64,000 nucleotides of DNA from Datura wrightii (taxonomy: Eukaryota; Streptophyta; Magnoliopsida; Solanales; Solanaceae). Below the pieces are notes generated by a model, which was not told the DNA's origin, made no database searches, and saw only the letters and a program-made list of their open reading frames with translations. Positions 55,381-64,000 of this stretch are shown here, piece after piece; position 1 is the stretch's first letter, and every line of letters begins with the position of its first letter. The DNA lies in the NCBI GenBank assembly GCA_035772735.1, contig JASDFA010000020.1, positions 108,283,501 to 108,347,500 on the forward strand, read 5' to 3'. The position numbers and the translations under genes are program-made.

Positions 55381-56788
55381 TGCCGGGCCCGCAAGTGTAC
55401 GGGTCGTACAAGTAATATAGTGGCCCTTTTTAAGAGCTGGAATGTCGAACCCACAGGGACTGGTTCAGCAAATTATCAAGTTCAAGTGTTAGTTAAGAAG
55501 TCGGTTTTAGAAGTTTTTGATATAATTAAATCTTAGTAGTGGCATGAAATAATCTGGAAGCAATACAAAACAAAACTAGAGTTAAGGCCAGATAATCATG
55601 CAATGCTACAATTCATAATGGGTTAAGTATGAAATTATCAATTGTTGTCTCACATAATTGGAATTGCATGTTCATGGTCTTCCGAACCTCTAAACACGAC
55701 AAACTAGCCTCACTACTACATCATTGAGCGAGGATGTCATTTCTAGTTCGTGGGCAATTCACTACGTGGATGTGGTTTATGGGGTTTATGCCCTTGATTG
55801 GGGACTTCCGTACCTCCAACCATTTAACCAAACTTAGCTTCACAACTACTCCTTCGAGTGGTGGAGTACAATTCTAAGTTGGTGTCTTTCTATCTTCCCA
55901 TTTTATCAACTAAGCAAGGTAAATTAGGTATATTCCTATCCTAGCCACAAATCTTATCAAAAGACAAGAACTTGCTTCCTACATTCTTATGTTCTTGCCT
56001 AGGTTTGCTCTTCTAAGCTTTCACCTATGCTTAACCCACTTGTTTTCATGGTGATCAAACATAAAAACAACAACAATAAAGATTGTAAGATAAAGCAACA
56101 ACTAACAACTCAACCCAAAATGAATTTAAGCAAATACAATCATATCCATGGCCTCAACCCTAGATGGAGGGTTCTAGCCACTCATGTTTGTACAAATACT
56201 CAAAACATGTTTAGGGTAATATACTTACAAGAATAGATGAAAAGAAACCAAGAAAAGATGAACCCAATAGGAGTTCTTCAAGTCTCCTTCGCGCCTCCTT
56301 CGCACTTTTTCGGAAAATTCTGTGTTAAATGATTTTAGAAGCTAAGGGTTCAATTTATACTATGCTGAAAAAATGCAAAATTTAGCCTGTGGTGGAACAA
56401 CTCCGCGTCACGGAGCTGAACGCCCTAATTAACCTCTGTGACACGGAGGTAACACGTACCCTCACTGGAATGTGCCAAAAAATGCAATTTTGGCCAAGTG
56501 TTGCCGCGTTGGCAGCATGCCATGGCCTCTATCGCATAGAGTGCCAATTATTGCATGTTTTCTTGTTGACTTTCACGTTTTGCTCTTGACTCCATTCCTC
56601 CACTTCACAAAATCATGAATTAGTTCCTCAAATGCATTATTAACCTTCAAAAACAAGGACTAATCATGTTGGTTAGTATATATTCGCATCTACATAAAAT
56701 CACATGAGAATGTATATAAATAAGTAGATAAACAAGACTAAATTGAGTTATAAAGTAGCACTTGGGCATGCAATTATACCCAAGATCA
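55381..56788 (-). repeat. F right LTR (1408 bp)
   Basis: Begins TGCCGGGCCCGCAAGTG and ends ACCCAAGATCA. R/U5 hairpin region GGCCCTT-TTT-AAGAGCT at 55402-55440 (the arms at 55422-55438). Minus-strand TATA AGTATAAATTG near 56350-56362, with CTCCGTGACACGGAG-like repeats upstream of it (56433-56447 reads CTCTGTGACACGGAG). Confidence 0.92.
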
Positions 56789-56793
56789 AGATG

Positions 56794-57229
56794 CATTAAT
56801 TATAGAGAGAGAAAGTACATGGTTAGTAAATTCTTGAATGTGAATAATTCTTGAGTTGTTGAAACTCATGACTAATTCATTATTGATGGTAGTAAATTCT
56901 ATGTGGGTTGTTGAATGATTAAATATAGCTACTTTCATGTATGAATTATTAGAATTAAGAATTGAAGGAGGAAAGTAAGAGGAATGCTAAATGTAAGGGA
57001 GAGTTGAAAAATTTATGAACTTTGTTGTAGTTAGAGTTGGTGAATAAATTAGTATAGTTGAGATTGGATGATGATGGGGGAAGTCTTGAGTACCCTATTT
57101 GATAAGTCTCACAAGCATGCTAGCAAATTAAGTGTGGGGTCAATTTTGCACCTTTAACTCTTAATTCGTTACCTTTGTTGTTCACGAACTAATAGTGTAA
57201 AGTCCTTGATTTTTTGATTGGCAGGAGCC
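56794..57229 (+). other. E intron end and 3' splice site
   Basis: No gene until ORF3. AT-rich, with T-rich sequence and TTTGATTGGCAG ending at 57224. See the intron entry. Confidence 0.5.
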
Positions 57230-57764
57230 ATGGAATCAAAGGGAAAGGAAGGGGTGATCGCTAACCCAAGCCTCAAGAGGCTTTGAAAAGGCCCAATGGG
57301 AGCTAGTTCATTAGCAGCCAAGGCTAGCCATGCTAGAAGATTTGGAGCAAAGGCTGTAGAACCTCATGGACTTACATGGTCCAACTCACAGAAGGAGGCC
57401 AAGTATGCTCTTGATAACTAGATAGACGAGAGCCGCCTTATTCTTGAGTTCCTGACTATCTAGGACAAGCTACACGAGTTGGGAGTTTGATACATCTTTG
57501 CTGAGCTGAAGGAGTGAAACCTCACATTGGTGAGGGAGTTCTATGGAAACTGGGACACATCATTTGGAGAGAGAACTAAAGCGATGATTAGGGGTTAGGT
57601 GGTGCGATTCACTTATAAGAGGTTTAATGATTTCTTTGTCACACCTGAGGTAGACCATTTAGAGTAGTTTATCTTTATTGAGAAGCCTCCTTACTGTGAT
57701 ATTTTTCACACTTTATCTGGTGAGCACTCATTCGCTCGTTGGGCAAGGGACCACAAGAGCACTC
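57230..57764 (+). pseudogene. E ORF3 N-terminal half
   Basis: The ATG at 57230 (MESKGKEGVIANPSLKRL) opens a frame with several stops: MGASSLAAKASHARRFGAKA, YIFAELKE, NLTLVREFYGNWDTSFGERT and RFNDFFVTPEVDHLE are readable. LTLVREFYGNWD corresponds to LHLVWEFYANWN in unit I ORF3, so this is the same plant transposon-protein family. It is cut by Y at 57764. Confidence 0.82.
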
Positions 57765-60034
57765 TGTAATACCCCAGAAGTGCCTAAAACTAGGCTCGGA
57801 AATTTGAAATGAGAAGAGCCAAAAATTTGAGATTTTAACTCAAAATGACTCATGGTACGAGTTGTGGGAAGGAGTAATGACCAGTAGGAACCACTCATAG
57901 TCAGACTCTATAGTAGGAAGCTCCGTAGTAACGAGTCCAAGGATGACCCATTAGGTGTTGTAAAGGGTTGTAGTTCGAGGTCGTCGTCTGTCTTGGATTG
58001 TACGAGTCTTGGTATGAGTCATTGAAAGGAACAAAAAGTCGTAGTAAGAACCCGTGAAGAGCTGTAGTGAAAATTAGCAGAGAGGCAACGGATGGGTCCA
58101 ACAACCCGCAGTTTGGAGGTACGATTCTTTGGTTGACCCATGGTAGAGTTTCAGAAATTGTACTTATGGAGTCAGTGGTGACAATGAGAGGACACAATGG
58201 GTCATTGTGTTAAGTAATGAATCGTCCTGTCAAGTCATCCTTCAAAGGTCTGCGAACTGAGGAAATCTTGGAAGTAAATAATGGATGGTGACCACGAGTC
58301 GTGGGAATGAGGTATGACTCGTGGCATGAGCCGTGGTCACTGGAAGTGCCTATTTTCTTGATTTTTCATTAAGGACATTTTCATAATTTCTAATCTCTAT
58401 GGTCCTAAACTACATCATTTTAAGCTCAGTTAGGAGGGTTTTAAGGGTGGTTAACCTATTCTAACTCATTCCCTCCCCATGCATGCAAACTAGAGGATTT
58501 CTAAGGGAAGATCAAGCCTAGAACTCCCCAATTTCTTCTCCAATTCGTTTGGGCTTTTAAGGGAGAGTGTAAGATCATATTACCCAGGTATGTAGGGTTG
58601 TGAATGAGAGTTCCTCTTCACTCTCATGCCCCAATTTCCCTCTATGTTTATGAATTCAAGTATTAAAGTAATTTTATGATCTTATGGGGTTTTAAGACCA
58701 AATTTATGAAATTCTCTTTGATTTGATTATGGGTCAATTCCCTTCAGGTTTTAAATGTTGTTTAAGATCTATGGGTAGATTGTATATTTAAATTAATTAT
58801 AACTTTGATGATTTCAAAGTTAAGTCAATCTATACCCAATTATGCAAAGTTTCATGAGAAGTCAAGTTATGACTTTACTATGATTTTGACCTTCCTAACC
58901 CTAAGTTGTGAAATTAGGATTTACGATATGATTTCTCTTAAGTACTCTTTATGGATTTATGAATGTCAAATATATGAATTTTCTACAATTATTCATGTTT
59001 TTCATGATTTATGAATTTATGACTTTTGGCCGACTCAAGGCCCTTGTTCAGGGCTAATAATGTATTTCAAGTATGATCAAGTATGTTATGATTTATTTGG
59101 CGATGAACTTTATGAATGATTTCATGATTATGATATGAGCCTCATGTGCATGTTTTTAGGAGCAATGTCTAGCACCGAGTAGACCCGACATTCAGGTAAA
59201 ACTCTAGTCTTAGAACTACGTGCCACCATAAGTACATCCCCTGTGATATTACATCATGCATGTCCCTTTCTTGGCAAGTCTAGGATAGCTCTTCCCACTT
59301 GAGCAAAAAGTTGGGCCATCATGTAAGCTATCATGATTGTGTCGGTTGAGACGAGTTCTCCCATTGTTCCTCATGATTTATGCATTGTCATGTATATGGT
59401 TATTTGGCTTGAGTTATGCTATATAAGGTATCTTTTATGGCTATGATTATGACTAGATTATGAATGGTTTGAAAACCTTGAGCCCTCATGTTTATATTAT
59501 GATATTTACTTCATGTTCATGTTGTCCTACTCTTATGAACTCTTATGTATTTTAACTGTCCATTTTTACTTACCTTGCATCCTCAGTACATTACAAATAC
59601 TGACCGTATACTCTATGTTGTATCATTTCATGATATAGGTTTGAGGGATTAGTCTTAGCCACATCATTAGTCTTGCTTTCCCCTCAGGCTTGGTTTAGCC
59701 AGTGTTGGTGAGTCCTCATCCTTTAAGGACATTCAGTTATTCATTTTTATGTTATTTTAGTTCCAAACTTTTGTTGAGCTAGTTGGGGATGCTGTCCCAT
59801 CAGCTCATCAGTTATGTTATAGGCTTTTCAGATAATACGTAGAATATCAGCTTGTCAGTGATGACTCTGTTTTAGCTTGATATATATGCAGAATTCCACT
59901 TAAGCATGTTTTATTATTTCAGTTTCCTCTTGTTGTATTCTCTTAGCCGCTATGTTCATGAGATGGGTTGACTTGGAGCCTCTCGGGGTTCCATGTCCTA
60001 TGTCTATATCCAGGCCTATGTTCGGGTCATGAAA
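57765..60034 (+). repeat. Y 5' LTR (about 2270 bp)
   Basis: Begins TGTAATACCCCAGAAG and ends GGGTCATGAAA, where GACA is expected. U3 (57840-58340) holds GAGTC palindromes such as CCACGAGTCGTGG at 58292-58304. The central part is AT-rich with many ATGATT/ATGAAT repeats. It matches Z in reverse. Confidence 0.9.
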
Positions 60035-60038
60035 AACT

Positions 60039-60050
60039 CGGTATTAGAGC
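60039..60050 (+). promoter_or_regulatory. Y primer binding site
   Basis: CGGTATTAGAGC, two changes from the initiator tRNA-Met site TGGTATCAGAGC, directly after the LTR. Confidence 0.85.
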
Positions 60051-60239
60051 ATTAGGTTTTGAAATGTCCTAGGGTGTCTGAAAGCCACGTTAAGTAGTCT
60101 TTTTCATGGGCGTGAAGCGTGCCACAATTATGATGAAGAGGCTACAGAACATTTTAGGAAAACTTCCCTCCTTTCATGATCTATGTCGTGCAATAAAATG
60201 GTTATCCTTCCAACTCATGCTATACGCATTTGCAGAATC

Positions 60240-61486
60240 ATGACTCCTCATCAAGTTAATGGAAGGAGAAATGGAAATGGAAATAGCCATGAGAATGGAA
60301 ACTGGGATGGGCACCAGTAGGCCCCACCTGCCCAGAAGATCATGTGCCCGAGCAGGTTGCCCACACGGAGTTTAGGGCAGCCATCCAGATGTTGGCACAG
60401 GCATTGACTGCCCAGGTCAAGCGGTAGCGTATGTTCCCTAGAATGGGAATGCGCTAGCAGCAAGAGCCAAGTACTTTCTTAGGATGAATCCCCCGGAGTT
60501 TCTCGGATCGAAGGTGGATGAGGATCCACATAAGTTTATTGTTGAGATCCAGAAGATCACCCAAATTATGGGGGTGATAGGGGAGTAGTACACAGACCTA
60601 GCCTCTTATCAGTTGAAAGGGGTTGAACATATCTTGTTCAGACAGTGGAAGGATAACAGAGCAGTCGGAGCGAGTCCCATTGGTTGGGATGAGTTCTTTA
60701 CCGCATTCTTGGATCGATTCTTTCCCCGTGAGATGAGGGAGATCAAAGCAGTTGAGTTTGTGAACCTGAGGTAGAATAATATGACAGTCTAGGTGTATGA
60801 TTTAGAGTTCACTCGCTTGTCCAAATATGCACCAGAAATGGTGGCTGATCAGAGAGCTCGGGTGAGTAGGTTTGTGCATGGAGTAACGGACTACCTGGTC
60901 AAGGATTGTAGGACCTCCTATGCTTCATTAGGACATCAATTTTCCTTGCTTGGTTTTGTATGCCCAACAAATAGAGGTGATGCATTTGAGACAGAGAGAG
61001 GCCAAGAGGGCCCAGACAGATAGTAATGGGTTCTCCCAGCAGAGATCGGGAGGCGGACATCGTCAGCAGTCCCATCAGAGGTCATTAGCTCCAATGCCAT
61101 CATTGGCCAATGCTCCACCTAGATCTCAAGGTGACCATAGGAGCAGAGCATCAGGCTCAACGTGACAGAGGAGCATGCAGGTAGAGCGTACCTTTCTTGT
61201 CTACGGGAATTGAGGCAAGAATCACATAGGGGAGTGCTTGATTGGATCATATATCTGTTTAGGGTATGGTATACCTAGAAACAAGCGCTGGGAGTGTCCA
61301 TTGTCTATGCAGGATGATGGTAGAGGCCCTACTCAGGCTACCAGTATAGCAGCAGCACCAGCATGCTCAACTCAGCAGGGTGCGTCCACTAGTGCAAGTG
61401 GTGGTCAACGCCAGAACAGGTTTTATGCCCTTGCATCTCATCAGGAGCAGGAGACTTCACTAGATGTTGTCACTTGTATGTTATGA
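60240..61486 (+). pseudogene. Y gag
   Basis: ATG at 60240 (MTPHQVNGRRNGNGN), soon broken by a stop and frameshifts. Readable pieces: EFRAAIQMLAQALTAQVK, PPEFLGSKVDEDPHKFIVEI, QKITQIMGV (here with Gln where A and C have a stop), GWDEFFTAFLDRFFPREMRE, YDLEFTRLSKYAPEMVADQR and a Gln/Ser-rich region near 61020-61160. The knuckle region at about 61200-61300 retains GKNHIGECLIGS but the second knuckle is degenerate. 61238-61486 is open and covers the spacer before protease. Confidence 0.83.
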
Positions 61487-62080
61487 GTGTTCCACTTTAA
61501 TGTATATGCGTTGTTAGACCCAGGGGCTACTTTATCTTTTATGTTGCCCTATGTTGCTAGTAGTTTCGGAGTCAGTCCCGAAATCCTATAAGAACCCTTC
61601 TTAGTCTCTATTCCAGTTGGTGATTCAGTTATAGCTCAATGGGTATATAGAAATTGCCCTGTCATAGTCCTGTAGAAAGTCACCTCAGCAGATTTGGTAG
61701 AGCTATCCATGACAGATTTTGGTGTTATCTTTGCGATGGATTGGCTATATGCATGTTATGCCTTAGTAAATTTTAAAACCCATGCAGTAGAGTTTTGATT
61801 TTCGAGTGAGACAATCCTAGAGTGGACGTGTGGTTTAGTTATGCCTGTAGGTTGTTTCATTTCCTACCTCAAGGCTAGAAAGATGATTTCTAAGGATTGA
61901 ATGTACCACCTAGTTAAGGTTAAGGATGATACATCCGAAACCCCAATTATCCATTCAATTTTTGTAGTGTGCGAATACCCAGAAGTGTTTTCCAAATGAT
62001 CTATCGGGAATTCTTCTGGAGTGAGAGATCGATTTTGGTATTGACCTTCTTGCCAATACGCAACCTATATCTATTCCTCC
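61487..62080 (+). pseudogene. Y aspartic protease
   Basis: VFHFNVYALLDPGATLSFML contains the active site as DPGA instead of DSGA. Then YVASSFGVSPEIL, WVYRNCPVIVL, ADLVELSMTDFGVIFAMDWL and SYLKARKMISKD. Several stops. Confidence 0.8.
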
Positions 62081-62630
62081 TTATAGAATGACTCCATCTG
62101 AGCTAATGGAGTTGAAGGAGCAGTTGAAGGATCTCTTAGACAAAGGTTTTATCAGACCTAGCAAAACTCCATGGGTGCAACGGTACTCTTTGTCCAAAAG
62201 AAGGATGGTTCCCTCCAAATGTGCATTAACTATCGACAGTTGAACAAGGTCACCGTCAAGAATAGGTATCCCCTCCACAGAATTGATGACTTATTTGACC
62301 AGCTTCAGGGTGCCAAGTGGTTTTCAAAGATAGACCTCAAATGTGGATATCATCAGCTAAGGGTTAGAGAGAGTGACATCCCGAAGACAACCTTAAGGAC
62401 TCGGTATGGTCACTATTATTTTGTAGTTATCTCTTTTGGACTAACAAATGCTCCTGCAGCTTTTATGGATTTTATGAACAGGGTGTTCAAGCCATATTTG
62501 TACATGTTCATAATTATGTTCATAGATGAAATTCTCATTTACTCTGGGAGCAAGGAGGAGCATGCCACTCATTTGCAGGTGGTGCTGCAGACTCTTAAGG
62601 ATTGCATGGCTGTATGATAAATTCAACAAG
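62081..62630 (+). pseudogene. Y reverse transcriptase, catalytic box FIDE
   Basis: 62171-62617 is open: DGSLQMCINYRQLNKVTVKN, RIDDLFDQLQGAKWFSKIDL, GYHQLRVRESDIPKTTLRTR and ISFGLTNAPAAFMDFMNRVF. The catalytic box reads FIDE (MFIDEILIYSG) instead of FIDD. The conserved Asp in KIDL is kept. A frameshift at about 62605 leads into the thumb in the next frame. Confidence 0.9.
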
Positions 62631-63345
62631 TGTAAGTTTTGGTTAAACTCAGTAGCATTTTTGGGTCATGTGGTGTCAAATGAGGGTGTAAAGGTGGACT
62701 CTCAAAAGATAGAAGCTGTGAAGAATTGTCCTAGACTAGTGAGTCCTTCAGATATCAGGTGTTTTTTGGGCTTAGCTGGTTACTGCAGGAGGTTCGTGGA
62801 AGGATTTTCATCCATTGCAGCACCATGGACTAAGTTAACCCAGAAGAAAGTGAAGTTTCAATGGTCGGAGGCTTGTGAGAAGATCTTTCAGGAGTTGAAG
62901 ACTCGACTCACCTCAGCACCAGTATTGACTCTACCTGAGGATACCGATGGGTTTATGGTATATTGTGATGCCCCAAGGATCGACCTTGGTTTTGTATTAA
63001 TGCAGTGCGATAAGGTTATAGCCTATGTTTCTAGGGAGCTGAAAGTCCATGAGAGGAACTATCCAGCTGATGACCTCAAGTTGGCAGCGACAGTATTTGT
63101 TTTGATGATTTGGAGACACTATCTGTACAGGGTCCATGTGGATGTGTTTACGGACCACAAAAGCCTACAGTACATGTTTACCTAGAAGGATCTAAATCTA
63201 CATAAAAGAAGGTGGTTAGAGCTTCTTAAGTATTACGATATGAGTGTCCTTTATCATCCGAGCAAGACTAATATAGTGGCAAATGCTCTTAGCGGGTGTT
63301 CTATGGAGAGTGAAGGATGTGCATCATCTTGCATAACTAGCAGTT
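62631..63345 (+). pseudogene. Y RT thumb and RNase H
   Basis: Open to 63185: CKFWLNSVAFLGHVVSNEGV, SDIRCFLGLAGYCRRFVEGF, FQELKTRLTSAPVLTLPED, GFMVYCDAPRIDLGFVLMQ (first Asp), HERNYPADDLKLAATVFVLM, where the usual Glu of LELAAVV is Lys, and DVFTDHKSLQYMFT (Asp). After a stop comes the tether (RRWLELLKYYDMSVLYHPSK). Confidence 0.87.
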
Positions 63346-63349
63346 CATC

Positions 63350-64000
63350 TTGTTGACTCATCAGATGGTGGTGTCATTGTTCAGAATAGATCAGAATCTT
63401 CCTTGGAGACCAAAGTCAAGGCTAGGAAAGACGAGGATCCTATTTTTGGTAAAGTTGAAGGAAGCTATTCAGAATCAGAAGGTGGAGGTTTTCTCCCAAG
63501 GAGGAGGCCAATTGTGTTTACCGGGTGTTGATGACTTGAGTGAGCAGATGTTGCATGAGGCTCATGGTTATAGATATTCCATACATCCAGGTGCCACCAA
63601 GATGAACCGTTACCTACGAAAAGTCTGTTGGTGGAATGGCATGAAGAAGGACATAGCAGAGTTTGTGCCAAGGTGTTCAAATTTTCAACAGGTAAAAGTT
63701 GAGCATCAAAGACCTAGAGGTGTGCTTCAACATATTAGTATACCTACTTTAAAGAGGGAGGAAATCAATATCGACAGGTTTACAAGATTGCCTCACACTC
63801 TTTGACAGTATGATTATATTTGGGTTGTTATAGACAGGTTAACTAAAGTAGCTCATTTGCTATCGGTCAAAATATTGATTCAGTGGAGGATTATGCTAAG
63901 TTGTATACTCGGGAGCTAGTTCAGCTGCATGGAGTGCCCTTGTCCATCATATTAGATAGAGGTATTCAGTTTACCTCCCAGATTTGGAGATCGTTTCATA
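63350..64000 (+). pseudogene. Y integrase, partial
   Basis: The zinc region is at 63530-63710 (HEAHGYRYSIHPGATKMNRY, CWWNGMKKDIAEFVPRCSNF, where the second Cys of the CxxC is Phe). The core begins with REEINIDRFTRLPHTL, a stop, then YDYIWVVIDRLTKVAHLL and QLHGVPLSIILDRGIQFTSQ in changing frames. It runs off the window. Confidence 0.85.

Larger units (their letters stand above)
51048..56788 (-). mobile_element. Non-autonomous Athila-like element F with inverted left LTR end
   Basis: A 5.7-kb insertion in the E intron with an exact duplication AGATG (51043-51047 and 56789-56793). Right LTR 55381-56788, exact tRNA-Asp primer site, a short zinc-knuckle-repeat ORF, the double-hairpin motif, a tail, a polypurine tract, and an abnormal left LTR. 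There is no gag, protease, RT, integrase or ORF3. Both outer ends of the insertion read TGATCTTGGGC outward-in, meaning both are U3 termini. Related to the G-type LTRs and to the unit H tail. Confidence 0.85.
50958..57224 (+). other. Likely E intron before ORF3, enlarged by F
   Basis: Donor CAG|GTAACT at 50957/50958 and acceptor TTTGATTGGCAG|GAGCC at 57224/57225, with a branch-like CTAAT at about 57189-57193. Without F and one copy of its duplication the intron would be about 520 bases. The ORF3 ATG at 57230 begins five bases after the acceptor, as in unit I. Confidence 0.45.
1899..57764 (+). mobile_element. Athila-like host element E (discontinuous, degenerate)
   Basis: E is the bottom layer of the stack. 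Its pieces are 1899-1992, 21088-21644, 49802-51047 and 56789-57764, which read in one direction as gag end, protease, hairpin motif, leader/intron and ORF3. Everything between them is later insertions (B, C, F). The reading frame resumes in the expected place after each insertion: gag GALPSN-type sequence before B and NAISL-SGKEL after it; protease LQLAN before C and then DGIIEDV-like and GFLATPDAV sequence after it. No RT, RNase H or integrase lies between the protease and ORF3. Its LTRs are not in the window: the left part is lost or left of Z, and the right part lies beyond Y. Confidence 0.75.
57765..64000 (+). mobile_element. Tekay/Del-type chromovirus Y, right end beyond window
   Basis: 5' LTR, initiator-Met primer site, gag, protease, RT, RNase H and the first half of integrase on the + strand. 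Inserted in ORF3 of E after CACTC. The 3' LTR and target duplication are outside. Same family as Z and related to A and C. Coding is broken but RT and RNase H are comparatively long and open. Confidence 0.9.

Noticed and set aside
1..64000. A conserved host gene, microRNA precursor, rRNA or satellite array
   Set aside because: Both strands were read for familiar motifs; every coding-like stretch belongs to a retrotransposon, and no tandem satellite or rRNA sequence was seen. Long low-copy hairpins beyond those listed cannot be excluded by eye.

Overview
This window is plant nuclear repeat DNA, probably from a solanaceous, pepper-like genome (inferred from the style of the Gag and Pol proteins, not proven). 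I found no ordinary host gene. Almost every base belongs to LTR retrotransposons of two Ty3/gypsy groups: Tekay/Del-type chromoviruses (A, C, Y, Z; initiator-Met primer site, integrase followed by a chromodomain) and Athila-type elements (B, E, F and the D/G block; tRNA-Asp primer site, protease motif DLGA, plant-specific ORF3). All open frames are damaged to some degree.

The layout is a nested stack. The oldest layer is E, an Athila-like element on the + strand that survives as collinear pieces at 1899-1992 (gag), 21088-21644 (gag/PR), 49802-51047 (PR end, RNA hairpins, leader) and 56789-57764 (intron end, ORF3). Into E were inserted B (1993-21087, +), C (21645-49801, -), F (51048-56788, -) and Y (57765 to the window end, +); Z (1-1898, -) abuts E on the left. 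A (3298-14054, +) sits in the 5' LTR of B, and a solo LTR (6149-8215, -) sits in the gag of A, so nesting is four deep there. The 5' LTR of C was split by a composite Athila-type block (29537-47853, -). Target-site duplications are readable for A (CCCAG), the solo LTR (CTGTC/CTGCC), the composite block (CTAAG) and F (AGATG), and are decayed for B and C.

The composite block contains LTRs of two types, D and G, in the order D1, G1, D2, then a G/D chimera, with internal segments between them. Neighbouring units share LTRs, so simple nesting does not explain it. Its best unit (33566-41717, minus strand) reads LTR, PBS, gag, protease, a double hairpin, a GC-rich block copied from the LTR promoter with its own TATA box, a likely intron, ORF3 and LTR. 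It has no reverse transcriptase, RNase H or integrase. E has the same order. B is the only Athila-type element here with RT, RNase H and integrase, and it has lost gag and protease. An autonomous relative of B could have mobilised the gag-PR-ORF3 elements in trans (inference).

The points most worth following are: a two-hairpin RNA motif conserved with compensatory changes in five Athila-type copies; an apparently separate promoter-plus-intron unit driving ORF3; element F, whose left LTR is inverted so that both ends of the insertion are U3 termini inside a perfect 5-bp duplication and which encodes a short zinc-knuckle-repeat protein; and families of near-perfect palindromes around a constant GAGTC core in the LTRs of otherwise different elements.
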